Positions 17,595-29,200 of a stretch of DNA of 64,000 nt are shown one piece after another (position 1 is the first letter of the stretch; each line of letters starts with the position of its first letter). The stretch covers positions 248,001 to 312,000 of the forward strand of contig NZ_FTOA01000006.1 in assembly GCF_900156605.1 (NCBI RefSeq), in the 5' to 3' direction. The stretch comes from Insolitispirillum peregrinum. Lineage in GTDB: Bacteria; Pseudomonadota; Alphaproteobacteria; Rhodospirillales; Rhodospirillaceae. The translations under genes were made by a program, and so were the position numbers. The notes beneath the pieces were generated by a model. It was not told the origin of the DNA, made no database searches, and saw nothing but the letters and a program-made list of their open reading frames with translations.

Positions 17595-17693
17595 TTTTCA
17601 GCCTTTACGCTAACAAGCCAACCGGCGGCCCCACTGTAACAGAATGCGGTGGGCTGTCAGGAAGGCTTTTTCCTGTTTTGCCGATAATATCAG

Positions 17694-17718
17694 ACTTTAG
17701 GCTGACCTTTGCTAAAGT
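17694..17718. promoter_or_regulatory. Inverted repeat in the divergent promoter region of the secretion locus
   Basis: ACTTTAG and CTAAAGT are perfect 7-bp arms separated by 11 bp. They lie between the regulator operon (minus) and the exporter operon (plus). This is the size and place expected of an operator for the LuxR-type regulator, but LuxR sites are not defined well enough to assign it. Confidence 0.45.
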
Positions 17719-17874
17719 GTGGTTAAAACAGGCTAGGACAACAGTCTGATCCATAACAGTGATCTTGCATTTATGATGGGGGAGGCAAACTTGAACACTG
17801 TTCATCGCCCAGTAAGATTGCCTCGGTAAGGTAGGAAAAACCACAGCACCAGATCCTGCCGGATCATGTGAAAA

Positions 17875-20800
17875 ATGAGGGACCCGGTGACCGCTCAGCC
17901 CCCGTCGCCCAAACCAGCGGCCCACGCCTCGCAAGGCAGTAAGGGCCTTGAAAAAGAAGCCTTTCTCTCTGTCCTTCGCTCGAATGACCTGCGAAGGGCG
18001 CTGCCTTATCTGGGCACCGCCAGCGTTCTGCTGAACATTCTGGGGCTGGCTTTGCCGCTGGCGCTTTTGCAGATTTATGATCGCATTATTGCCAATCAGT
18101 CGCTGACCACGCTCAGCCTGCTGATTGGCGGGGTGCTGGTGGCGATGCTGCTGGAAGAAACGCTGAAATATCTGCGTGGGGCAATCACAGGTTGGTTGGG
18201 GGCGCGCTTTGAACAACGGGCAAGTCTGGAGGCGATGGACCGACTGGCGCGGACTCCGTTGCGAGTCTACCTGAAAGACGAAGCCGGGAACCACGCGGAA
18301 CGAGTCTCTGCCAGTAGCCATGTCAGCGATTTTTATTCTGGTCAGGCAATTCTGGTTATTTTCGACCTGCCGTTTGTTGTGGTGTATTTGTCCATAATTG
18401 CTCTTATAGGGGGTTGGCTGGCTTTGGTGCCGGCGTTGTTGTTGCTGCTGTTCATGGCGATCGTGGTAAAGGCCGGTGCCTGGATGCGGTCACAGGTGCA
18501 GGAACGCAATGTGCAGGACGAGCGCCGCTACAGCTTTTTGTCCGAAACGTTGCGCGGCATCCACAGCGTCAAGATGCTGTCGATGGAAGCGCTGATGCAC
18601 CGCCGTTACGAGCGTTTGCAGGAAGCCAACGCCGAACGCGGGGCGGTGCTGGCCCACGGCGGCGCGATGGCGGCGGCGATGGGCACCGTCTTTACCCAGG
18701 TGATGATGGTCGGCGTGGTTGGTGCCGGTGCGGTGGTGGTCATTCATGGCGACATGACCCCCGGTGGCATGGCTGCCTGCGTGATGCTGTCGGTGCGCTC
18801 ACTCCAGCCGTTGCGGCGCAGTCTGGCGGTGTGGCTGCGCTATCAGGCTTTCGTGTCGGCCTATGGCCGCCTGCGGGAAGTGATGCGTCTGCCCTATGTG
18901 AAGGATGATGATTTTCCGCCGGTTCCACCGGTGCGGCAGTCGCTGGAACTGCGCTCGGTCACTTTTGATCCGGTCGGCAAGGGCAACCCGCTGTTTCGCG
19001 ACCTGTCGCTGTCGGTGCGGGCCGGTGAATGCATTGGCATCTGTGGCGATAGCGGCAGCGGGAAAAGCAGCCTGCTGTCGCTGATTTCCGGCGCGTTTCC
19101 CCCCGATGGCGGTGAAATTCTGGTCGATGGCCGTCCGCTGACCTCGTTCCGTGCCACCAGCCTGCATCAGGAAATTGCCTTGCTGCCGCAAAAGGGCAGT
19201 GTGGTGGCCGGGTCGATCCTCGACAACATGACCATGGGGGACGCCAGTTGTACCGAGCGGGCGCTGGGGCTGGCCCGGCATCTGGGGCTGGATCAGGTGG
19301 TTGCCGGGTTGCGGCTGGGCTATGACACCCCGGTGGGGGATGGGGTGGCCGAGACGCTGCCCGCTGGCGTTCGTCAGCGTCTGAGCATTATCCGGGCGCT
19401 GGCCCGTGATCCGAGTGTGGTGCTGTTCGACGAAGCCAACATCGCCCTCGACCTGATGAGCGACAAGCGGCTGAAGGAGTATCTGGAGGAGCAAAAGGGC
19501 AAACGTATCCTGATCCTCGTCACGCCGCGCCCGTCGTTGTTGTCGCTGGCCGATCGGGTTTTTACCCTGAAAGACGGTCAGCTGGTCGAAGGTCGCCAGA
19601 GCTTTGACAGCGGGCTACAAAGTGCCATCGAGCAGGTCGCAATCCCGGAGCGGCCGCAGGATGACGAGTGGAAGCCGGTCGACAGCATTCATCACTTTGA
19701 CGAAGTGTCCGATCTGGCGCTGTGCCTGCCGCCGTTGTTGTCGGCCTTGCAATGGAAAGGTCGCGCGCGCGATCTGGCGGAATCCCTGCCACACCTGATG
19801 CGCCACCTCGACCTGTCCGGCCTGCGCGGTGTGCTGTCCAATCTGGGCTACACCAGTGAAAGTTTCCCGGCCACGCTGGGGCGGCTGGATGGCCGCCTGA
19901 CGCCCTGCCTGTTCGTTCCTCACACGCAGGGGGCAAAGGTGGTGCTGTCGCACGATGACCTGTCCGGGCGTCTGACCGTTTTTGACAGCGATACCTTGTC
20001 GGTGCGGACCATCAGCAGCGATGATCCGGCCTGTGCCCTGAGCGGGATAGCCTATTTGTTCCGCGAAGAAGACGAGGAGCTGCTGGCCGATGGACGCCGC
20101 CACTGGACCCGCCAGCTGATTGCCCGGTTTCATCGCCATATCGGGATTGTCTTTGCGCTGACCATGCTCAGTACGTTGCTTGGTCTGGCGCCGTCCCTGT
20201 TCGTGATGTCGGTCTATGACCGGGTATTGCCAACCGGTGACGTGATGATGGGGGTGGTGCTGATGGTCGGCGTGTTGCTGGCTGTCGGGCTGGATTTCAG
20301 CGTGCGCAGCCTGAAAAGCCGCCTGCTGGCCTTCATCGCCGGGCGGGCCGAGTACATTCTGGGCAATTCGATCTTTCAGCGCATTCTCGATTTGCCGTCA
20401 TCGGCCACCGACAACGCCTCGATCGGGGAACAGATCAGCCGCATCAAGGGCTTTGAGTCGCTGCGGGACTTTTTTCTCGGTCCGCTGGCGCTGCTGGTGT
20501 TCGATCTGCCCGCCACCGTGATCCTGTTCGTGGCGATGAGCATCATCAACCCGTGGGCGGTGCTGGTGATGCTGTTGGGCGGGCTGTCCTTTGTGCTGCT
20601 GGGCTTTTTGACCCGTCAGCGGCAGGAAGAGGCGGTCAACCGCTCCTCGACCCTGTCCGGGCGACGGTGGGAAATGCTGACCGAAACGCTGGTCAACATG
20701 CGCACCCTGCGCAGCGTCGGAGCGACCGGTGTGTGGCAACGGCGGTATCGTGATATTACCGGCAAGACGGTTCTGGCCGCCTTTCAGGCGCAACAGACCG

Positions 20801-21789
20801 GTGATCTGGTGGCCAGCGGGGCGCAGTTGCTGGCCAACCTGACCGGGATCGCCGCGCTGACCGTATCGGTGATCGGGGCCATCGAAGGCTGGATCACTAC
20901 CGGTGCGGTGGTGGCAACGATGATGATTGTCTGGCGGCTGACCGGGCCGATGCAGAATATCTTCATGGCCAGCTCGACGGTGGTGCGGGTGGTGACCAGT
21001 TTCCGCCAGGTCGAACGTCTGATGCGCATGCCGGTTGAACGCGGCACCGGCACCCGTCAAAGCACCCGCCCGGAAACGCGCGGAGCGGTATCCTTTGCCC
21101 GTGTTTCCTTTCGCTACAGCAATGACGCCGACCCCGCTTTGTTGGGGGTGTCGTTTACCGTTCCGGCAGGCAAGGTGGTGGCGGTGGCCGGTCCGAACGG
21201 GTCAGGCAAGTCAACCCTGCTGAAGCTGATCGTGCGGGCCTTTTCTCCGCAAGCGGGGGTGATCAAGCTCGATGCGGTGGACATTCGCCAGCTCAGCACC
21301 GCCGATTTGCGGTCGCAGGTCAGCTATATGCCGCAAACCTGCGAGCTGTTCTATGGCACGGTGGCGCAAAACCTGCGCCTGAGCCAGCCAACCGCAACCA
21401 TGGACGAACTGCGCTGGGCGTCGGAAATGGCCGGTCTGCTGGCCGATATCGAGGCGATGCAGGAAGGATTTGAAACCCGCATTTCGGAAAGCAAATCGGA
21501 ACAGTTGCCGCATGGTTTCCGGCAACGCCTGTCGCTGGCCCGGACGCTGCTGAAAAAGGCTCCGGTGGTGTTGCTGGATGAACCGGGCAACGGTCTGGAT
21601 GATGAGGGTGAAAAGGCTTTGGTTCGGTGTATCAACTGGTTGCGTGGGCGCTCGTCGGTGTTCATCGTTTCGCACCGGCCCAGCCACATGCGGCTGGCCG
21701 ATGCGGTCATCTATCTGGAAGCCGGAAATATTCGGGCCATCGGGCCATTCGATGAAATCCGCGATAAAATCATGGCAGGGCTAGGGTGA
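17875..21789 (+). CDS. Fused double type I secretion ABC exporter (TMD-NBD-C39-like-TMD-NBD)
   Basis: 1304 residues containing two complete exporter modules. Module 1: membrane domain about 40-320, NBD1 with Walker A GDSGSGKSS (about 390), signature-position LPAGVRQR, Walker B VVLFDEAN, and at the switch position VTPRPS instead of a His. A C39-like, non-peptidase segment follows at about 605-740. Module 2: membrane domain about 760-1040, NBD2 with GPNGSGKST (about 1106), LPHGFRQR, VVLLDEPGNGLD and an intact SHRPSH switch. Both signatures depart from LSGGQ, and NBD1 lacks the H-loop His, so it is probably the weaker site. GTG 17887 has GAGGGA just upstream and is a good alternative start. It should export the RTX protein with the HlyD partner. 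Confidence 0.92.
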   Translation: MRDPVTAQPPSPKPAAHASQGSKGLEKEAFLSVLRSNDLRRALPYLGTASVLLNILGLALPLALLQIYDRIIANQSLTTLSLLIGGVLVAMLLEETLKYLRGAITGWLGARFEQRASLEAMDRLARTPLRVYLKDEAGNHAERVSASSHVSDFYSGQAILVIFDLPFVVVYLSIIALIGGWLALVPALLLLLFMAIVVKAGAWMRSQVQERNVQDERRYSFLSETLRGIHSVKMLSMEALMHRRYERLQEANAERGAVLAHGGAMAAAMGTVFTQVMMVGVVGAGAVVVIHGDMTPGGMAACVMLSVRSLQPLRRSLAVWLRYQAFVSAYGRLREVMRLPYVKDDDFPPVPPVRQSLELRSVTFDPVGKGNPLFRDLSLSVRAGECIGICGDSGSGKSSLLSLISGAFPPDGGEILVDGRPLTSFRATSLHQEIALLPQKGSVVAGSILDNMTMGDASCTERALGLARHLGLDQVVAGLRLGYDTPVGDGVAETLPAGVRQRLSIIRALARDPSVVLFDEANIALDLMSDKRLKEYLEEQKGKRILILVTPRPSLLSLADRVFTLKDGQLVEGRQSFDSGLQSAIEQVAIPERPQDDEWKPVDSIHHFDEVSDLALCLPPLLSALQWKGRARDLAESLPHLMRHLDLSGLRGVLSNLGYTSESFPATLGRLDGRLTPCLFVPHTQGAKVVLSHDDLSGRLTVFDSDTLSVRTISSDDPACALSGIAYLFREEDEELLADGRRHWTRQLIARFHRHIGIVFALTMLSTLLGLAPSLFVMSVYDRVLPTGDVMMGVVLMVGVLLAVGLDFSVRSLKSRLLAFIAGRAEYILGNSIFQRILDLPSSATDNASIGEQISRIKGFESLRDFFLGPLALLVFDLPATVILFVAMSIINPWAVLVMLLGGLSFVLLGFLTRQRQEEAVNRSSTLSGRRWEMLTETLVNMRTLRSVGATGVWQRRYRDITGKTVLAAFQAQQTGDLVASGAQLLANLTGIAALTVSVIGAIEGWITTGAVVATMMIVWRLTGPMQNIFMASSTVVRVVTSFRQVERLMRMPVERGTGTRQSTRPETRGAVSFARVSFRYSNDADPALLGVSFTVPAGKVVAVAGPNGSGKSTLLKLIVRAFSPQAGVIKLDAVDIRQLSTADLRSQVSYMPQTCELFYGTVAQNLRLSQPTATMDELRWASEMAGLLADIEAMQEGFETRISESKSEQLPHGFRQRLSLARTLLKKAPVVLLDEPGNGLDDEGEKALVRCINWLRGRSSVFIVSHRPSHMRLADAVIYLEAGNIRAIGPFDEIRDKIMAGLG

Positions 21790-23183
21790 TGCACGATCCG
21801 AACTCCTCTTCCGGCAGGGACAGACAGGCCGGGCAGGGCAAAACAACCGATCCGGCGGCCCGCAAACTGGTGCTGGGGCGGCGCGAGCGTCGTTTGTTGT
21901 CCGAAGCGGTGCAGGTTGACGAGGAACTGGTGCCATCTTTTGTGCGCCCTGCCTTGCTGGTGGTGGCGGCGCTGGTGGTGGCCTTTCTGTTGTGGGCATC
22001 GTTGACCCACCTGACCGAAGTGGCCCATGCCCCGGGGGAAGTCATTCCCAGCGGGCAGATCAAGGTCGTGCAGCATCTGGACGGCGGGCAGTTGGCGGCG
22101 ATTCAGGTCGATGAAGGACAGTTGGTGCAGCAAGGGCAGGTACTGGTCCAGATGGACGGGGCACAGGCGCGGGCCGATTTGCGGCAAATGGACAGCCGTC
22201 AGGCATCCTTGCAGTTGCGGATCGAGCGCCTGAGCGCCTTTGCCGAAGGGCGAGCCCCGAATTTCCAGAAAGTCTCGCTGGCATCGCCCGAGCTGATCGC
22301 CGATCAGCAACAGATTTACACCAACCAGATTGCCTCGATGCAATCGACCCTGACCGTTCTGGATCGGCAAATTGACCAGAAACAGCAGCGGATCGCCCAG
22401 TTGGAAAAGCAGTTGTCGGTGGCGCAGGAACAGCAAAAGCTGAGCACGGATTTTCTGGTTTTACGGGAAAGCCTTGCCGCCAAAAAGCTGATCACCCGGG
22501 TGGTGTTGCTCGATGCGCAAAAGGCCAAGATTGCCGCCGATGGCGAAGTGGCCCGACTGTCGCAGGAACTGGATGTGGTCGGGCAGGAGCGTGCCGAAGT
22601 TCTGTCGCGTCGGGAAGACAGTACCAACCAGTTGCGTCGGGATGCTCTGGCCGAAATGGGGACCGCCAGTGCCGAGCTGGCCGAAGTCCAGGAAGCACGC
22701 GGTCGTTTGCAGTCAAAAGTGGACCGGCTGGACATCCGGGCGCCGGTGGCTGGCTACGTGCAGGATCTGAAAGTGGCAACCGTCAACCAGGTGGTTCAGC
22801 CCGGGGCTATCCTGATGCAGGTGGTTCCGACGGATGCCGAACTGGAATGTGAAATCCGCATTTCGACCCGTGATATCGGTTACGTTCAGGTCGGGCAGCC
22901 GGTCGAAGTCCGGGTTTCGGCCTATGACTTTGCCCGCTATGGCACGGCAAAGGGTGAACTGCACCGGATTTCAGCCACCAGTGTGGTTGATGATAAGGGA
23001 GAGCCCTATTTCAAGGGCTGGGTTGGCCTGAAGACGCCCTATGTCGGCAACACGCCGGGGCGCTACCCCATTCGTGTTGGCATGGGGGTCGATGCCGAGA
23101 TTCTGACCGGCGAAAAGTCCCTGATGGCCTATATGTTCAAGCCGATTGTCCGGGCCCTGGAAAGCGGGTTCCGCGAGCGGTAA
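21789..23183 (+). CDS. HlyD-family periplasmic adaptor of type I secretion
   Basis: 464 residues. Membrane-fusion protein linking inner-membrane exporter and outer-membrane TolC channel. Seen: a cytoplasmic N-terminus of about 55 residues, one membrane helix (PALLVVAALVVAFLLWASL), the barrel half VVQHLDGGQLAAIQVDEGQLV, a long coiled coil (about 110-310), the return RLDIRAPVAGYVQDLKV, and a beta-barrel C-terminus. ATG 21789 overlaps the exporter's TGA (TGATG); an in-frame GTG lies one codon before. The overlap shows a tight operon with the ABC gene and, 114 bp on, the RTX substrate. Confidence 0.95.
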   Translation: MHDPNSSSGRDRQAGQGKTTDPAARKLVLGRRERRLLSEAVQVDEELVPSFVRPALLVVAALVVAFLLWASLTHLTEVAHAPGEVIPSGQIKVVQHLDGGQLAAIQVDEGQLVQQGQVLVQMDGAQARADLRQMDSRQASLQLRIERLSAFAEGRAPNFQKVSLASPELIADQQQIYTNQIASMQSTLTVLDRQIDQKQQRIAQLEKQLSVAQEQQKLSTDFLVLRESLAAKKLITRVVLLDAQKAKIAADGEVARLSQELDVVGQERAEVLSRREDSTNQLRRDALAEMGTASAELAEVQEARGRLQSKVDRLDIRAPVAGYVQDLKVATVNQVVQPGAILMQVVPTDAELECEIRISTRDIGYVQVGQPVEVRVSAYDFARYGTAKGELHRISATSVVDDKGEPYFKGWVGLKTPYVGNTPGRYPIRVGMGVDAEILTGEKSLMAYMFKPIVRALESGFRER

Positions 23184-23297
23184 ACGTAATGGCGGCGTGG
23201 TTCTTTGGAACCATGCTGTATCCCCTGGATATGTGTGTCTTCCGCCACAAGGCGCGTAATCTGACCCTGTTGTATTCCGTCGAAGGACAAGCACGTC

Positions 23298-26200
23298 ATG
23301 GCCGATGATCCGAACACCGCTTCCCCTGAAACCCCAGCCCAAAGCGGCTCGGCCACGGCTGCTGGCGTGCAGGGGAGCAATGCGGACGAGGCAACGCTCT
23401 TCGACGACATGACCGTGCTGGGGCGCCAGCAGGAAGATGATGACGAGGCCCAACAGGCCGGTTTGGGGGGCACCCCCGGAACCGCCGAGGAAAACGGGCT
23501 GGAAAACGTCCACATGGGGGGGGCCAGCCGCGACGAACGGGAACAGGCCGCGCTGGACAGTGGCACCTTGCAGCAGGGTGGCGTCAGCGTTGATGTACAG
23601 GATGTAACGGTCAGCCAGTCTGGGTCGGCGGTCAGTGATGCCAGCACCGGGGCTTCCGCCGCCGTCGGAGAGACGTCGGTTGTCGAGCCCGACGCTGCTG
23701 GTACGGCTGCGGCCGCAGAAACCCCCGCGCAATTGGCCAGTACGGAAGACCCGGTGACCGAGGCCCCGGTGGTTGAACTGGCCGCCAGCGATGCAACGAC
23801 GGTAGAAACAGCCGCCGCGACGGTCCTTGCAGCGGACGCGGTGACGTCGACTGAGGCTCCGACGACGACGGAAGCTCCGACGTCGACCGAAGCTCCGACG
23901 ACGACCGAGGCCCCAACCTCGACTGAGGCCCCGACGTCTACTGAGGCCCCGACTTCGACGGAAGCGCCGACGTCGACGGAAGCTCCGACGACGACCGAGG
24001 CTCCGACCTCGACCGAGGCCCCGACTTCGACTGAGGCCCCGACCACGACCGAAGTCCCGACTTCTACTGAAGCTCCGACGTCGACCGAGGCCCCGACTTC
24101 GACCGAGGCCCCAGCCTCGACTGAGGCCCCGACGTCGACCGAAGCTCCGACTTCGACTGAAGCCCCGACCTCGACCGAGGCCCCGACTTCGACCGAGGCT
24201 CCGACCTCGACTGAGGCTCCGACGTTGACCGAAGCCCCGACCTCGACTGAGGCTCCGACGACGACCGAAGCTCCGACTTCGACGGAGGCTCCGACGTCGA
24301 CGGAGGCTCCGACGACGACCGAAGCTCCGACGTCGACTGAGGCTCCGACTTCGACTGAGGCTCCGACTTCGACGGAGGCTCCGACGACGACCGAAGCTCC
24401 GACGTCGACTGAGGCCCCAACCTCGACTGAGGCCCCAACCTCGACTGAGGCTCCGACCACGACCGAGGCTCCGACGTCGACCGAAGCTCCAACTTCGACT
24501 GAAGCCCCGACCACGACCGAGGCCCCTACGTCGACTGAGGCCCCGACCTCGACGGAAGCGCCGACTTCGACGGAAGCGCCGACCTCGACCGAGGCCCCGA
24601 CGACGACCGAAGCTCCGACGTCGACTGAGGCCCCAACCTCGACTGAGGCTCCGACGTCGACTGAAGCTCCGACGACGACCGAAGCCCCGACGTCGACTGA
24701 AGCGCCGACGACGACCGAGGCCCCGACGTCGACTGAGGCTCCGACTTCGACTGAGGCTCCGACTTCGACGGAGGCTCCGACTTCGACGGAGGCTCCGACG
24801 TCGACTGAGGCCCCAACCTCGACTGAGGCTCCGACCACGACCGAGGCCCCGACGTCGACGGAAGCCCCGACCACGACTGAGGCTCCGACCTCGACTGAGG
24901 CTCCGACCTCGACTGAGGCTCCGACGTCGACTGAGGCCCCGACGTCTACCGAAGCTCCGACTTCGACTGAAGCCCCGACCACGACTGAGGCTCCGACCTC
25001 GACTGAGGCTCCGACGTCTACGGAAGCGCCGACGTCGACTGAAGCTCCGACGACGACCGAAGCCCCGACGTCTACTGAGGCCCCGACTTCGACGGAAGCG
25101 CCGACGTCGACTGAGGCCCCGACGTCTACCGAAGCTCCGACTTCGACTGAAGCCCCGACCACGACTGAGGCTCCGACCTCGACTGAGGCTCCGACCTCGA
25201 CTGAGGCCCCGACGTCGACCGAAGCCCCGACGTCGACGGAAGCGCCGACGTCGACTGAGGCCCCGACTTCGACTGAGGCTCCGACGTCGACCGAGGCTCC
25301 GACGTCGACTGAGGCTCCGACCTCGACCGAGGCTCCGACTTCGACTGAAGCGCCGACCACGACCGAGGCCCCGACCTCGACTGAGGCTCCCACCACGACC
25401 GAGGCCCCGACTTCGACTGAAGCGCCGACGACGACTGAGGCTCCGACTTCGACGGAAGCTCCGACGTCGACCGAGGCCCCGACCTCGACCGAAGCCCCGA
25501 CCTCGACTGAGGCTCCGACGTCTACCGAAGCCCCGACTTCGACCGAGGCCCCGACTTCGACTGAAGCTCCGACGACGACCGAAGCCCCGACGTCTACTGA
25601 GGCCCCGACGTCGACGGAAGCGCCGACCTCGACTGAGGCTCCGACGTCTACCGAAGCCCCGACCTCGACGGAAGCTCCGACGACGACCGAAGCTCCGACT
25701 TCGACTGAAGCGCCGACGTCGACCGAAGCTCCGACTTCGACTGAAGCGCCGACGTCGACCGAGGCCCCGACGTCGACTGAGGCTCCGACCACGACTGAAG
25801 CCCCGACGTCTACCGAGGCCCCGACCTCGACTGAGGCTCCGACTTCGACTGAGGCTCCGACGTCGACCGAAGCTCCGACCTCGACTGAGGCTCCGACCAC
25901 GACCGAAGTCCCGACGACGACCGAGGCTCCGACGTCTACCGAGGCCCCGACATCGACCGAAGCTCCGACCTCGACTGAGGCTCCGACGTCGACCGAAGCT
26001 CCGACCACGACCGAAGCGCCGACGTCTACCGAGGCCCCGACATCGACTGAGGCTCCGACCACGACCGAAGTCCCGACTTCTACTGAAGCGCCGACGACGA
26101 CCGAGGCTCCGACGTCGACTGAGGCTCCGACCACGACCGAAGCTCCGACCTCGACCGAGGCCCCGACCTCGACCGAAGCCCCGACCTCGACTGAAGCTCC

Positions 26201-29200
26201 GACGTCGACCGAAGCGCCGACGTCGACGGAAGCTCCGACCTCGACCGAAGCCCCGACCTCGACTGAAGCTCCGACGTCGACCGAAGCGCCGACGTCGACC
26301 GAAGCTCCGACCACGACCGAAGCTCCGACCTCGACTGAGGCCCCGACTTCGACTGAGGCTCCGACGTCGACCGAAGCTCCGACCTCGACCGAGGCTCCGA
26401 CGTCGACGGAAGCTCCGACGACGACCGAGGCCCCGACGTCTACCGAAGCTCCGACCTCGACTGAGGCCCCGACCTCGACCGAAGCGCCGACTTCGACTGA
26501 AGCTCCGACCACCACCCCTGCTCCGGTGGTGGATGATCAGGCACAGGCTCCGGCTTTGAGTGTCAGCATTGGGGCGGCAGTGGTGACCACGGCGGTCTAC
26601 GAAGAAACCGTGACCTCAACCACCACCACCACCATCATTTCAGCGGCTCATTCGACGTCGGATTGGGCCGGGATCACCGACATGACCAACCCGGTGACGT
26701 CGGCGACCAATACCTATACTACCGGGAATGATCAGGTTTATGTCAGTGGTAACACCGATACTCTGGTCAGCCTGAAGGATGGTGACGATGCCATCTATAT
26801 CGGTGGATCAACCAACAACGGCCTGAATGCCGGAGCCGGTGATGACACGGTGATGATCGTTGGCAATGCCAACGGCACCATCAGTCTGGGCGATGGCAAC
26901 GACCGTTTCTATGTCGGGAATTCCCTCAACAACGGGATTTCGGCAGGAGATGGCAACGATCAGGTCGAGATCAAGGGCAATGCCTCGGGGACCATTGATC
27001 TGGGGGCCGGGAATGATCAACTGGAGGTCGGCGGCAACGTCAACAACGGCCTGACTGCCGGGGCCGGTGATGACACCATCCTGATCCACGGGACGGCCAA
27101 CGGTACTCTCGATCTCGGGACCGGCAACGACTGGCTGTCGGTGCAGGGAACGGTGAACAACAACATTCTCGCCGGCAGCGGCAATGATGTGGTGTTCGTC
27201 GGGGGAACTGCCAACGGCACGATCGACATGGGCGACGGGGATGACTACCTGGAAATCAAGGGGACGGTGAACGGCACCCTGATCGGCGGTAGTGGCACCG
27301 ATACCCTGGTGCTGTCCGGCTATACGGTTGCTGACTGGAACAACAACGTTAACGGCATCCAGAGCAAGGTCAGCGGGTTCGAGAACATTATTCTCTCGAA
27401 CGGAACGGTGCTGGGGGACAGCAGTGCTGCGACCACCACCACCACCGAAACGACGACCACCACCACCACGGAAACCATCACCACCAGCACCTACAGTTAT
27501 GCAATGGAGGTGACAGCAGCGTTGACCGATACCGATGGTTCGGAAACGCTGTCGGACGTGACGATCGAGAACATCCCGGCTGGCGCGTCTGTCTATCTGG
27601 ATGGCGAGCTGCTGGTGGCCAACGAAGACGGCACCTATACGATCCCTGTCACCTCGGGCGAAGCCGTGTCGTTGACGATCACCGGCGCGACGGCGCTGGA
27701 TCTGTCAAATGTCACCACCTCGGTGACCTCGACCGAAAGCAATGGCGGTGACACGGCCACCACCACGGTGGTTGCGTCGGGCGAGAATGCCGGTGAAACC
27801 ACCACCGAGGCTCCGACCGTCACCGAGGCGCCGGTGATTGACGATCAGGCACAGGCACCCGGGCTGGAGGTCGATTTTAGCGCCGCCGAAGTCACCACGC
27901 AGGTCCATCAGGAAACGGTCACCTCGATTACCACCACCACCACGGCGGCGCATTCGGCGTCGGAATGGAGCGGCATTGCCGATATGACCAATCCGGTGTC
28001 GTCGGCGACCAATACCTACACCAGCGGCAATGACCGGGTTTATCTCAGCGGGAATGCCGATACGCTGGTGAACCTGAGGGAAGGCGATGACACCATCTAT
28101 ATCGGTGGGTCGACCAACAATGGCCTGACCGCCGGAACCGGGGACGACACGGTGATGATCGTTGGCAATGCCAACGGCACCATCAGCCTGGGCGACGGCA
28201 ACGACCGTTTCTATGTCGGGAATTCCCTCAACAACGGGATTTCAGCAGGGGATGGCAATGATCAGGTCGAGATCAAGGGCAATGCCTCGGGGACCATCGA
28301 TCTGGGGGCCGGGAACGATCAGCTGGAAGTCGGCGGCAACGTCAACAACGGTCTGACCGCCGGGGCCGGTGATGACACCATCCTGATCCACGGGACGGCC
28401 AACGGTACTCTCGATCTCGGGACCGGCAACGACTGGCTGTCGGTGCAGGGAACGGTGAACAACAACATCCTCGCCGGCGGCGGCAATGATGTGGTGTTCG
28501 TCGGAGGAACCGCCAATGGCACCATCAACATGGGCGATGGCGATGACTATCTGCAGGTTGGCGGCACCGTCAACGGCACCCTGATCGGCGGCACCGGCAC
28601 CGATAGTCTGGTCTTGTCGGGTTATACGGTTGCCGACTGGAACAACAACGTGAATGGCATTCAAAGCAAGGTCAGCGGCTTTGAAAACATCAAGTGCTCG
28701 GACGGGGTGGTAAAGGGCGACAGCAGCGCCTTTACCACAACGACGACGACCACCACCACCACGACCGAGACGGTTGTGACCTCGACCTACAGCTATACGA
28801 TGTCGGTGACGGCAACCTTGACCGATACCGACGGCTCGGAATCGCTGTCGGCGGTGACGGTGGACAACATGCCGGTGGGGGCCTCGGTTTACCTGAATGG
28901 TGAACTGTTGGTCGCCAACGACGACGGCAGCTATACCATTACCGTGACCTCGGGCGAAGAAGTGGCGCTGACGGTGACCAGTGCGACCGAACTGGATCTG
29001 TCGTCGGTGACGACCTCGGTCACGTCGACCGAAAGCAATGGCGGCGATACGGCCACCACCACACTGATTGGTGCCGGGGTCGAGAGTGGCGACGTCACCA
29101 CCGAAGCCCCGACCACCGATGACAGCAGCCATGGCAACAATGGCTTCGGCAACGGAGACCAGGACGCTCCGGGCAATTCCGGCGACCATAACAACGCTGA

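Noticed and set aside
23844-26507. CRISPR-like array
   Set aside because: The 18-bp units are contiguous with no spacers, in frame and coding; no cas genes are present.
23129-26515. 1128-residue antisense frame with GASVEV repeats
   Set aside because: It is the mirror of the 18-bp repeat array on the other strand; the repeat contains no stop in this frame. It has no promoter or ribosome site and the sense RTX gene is clear.
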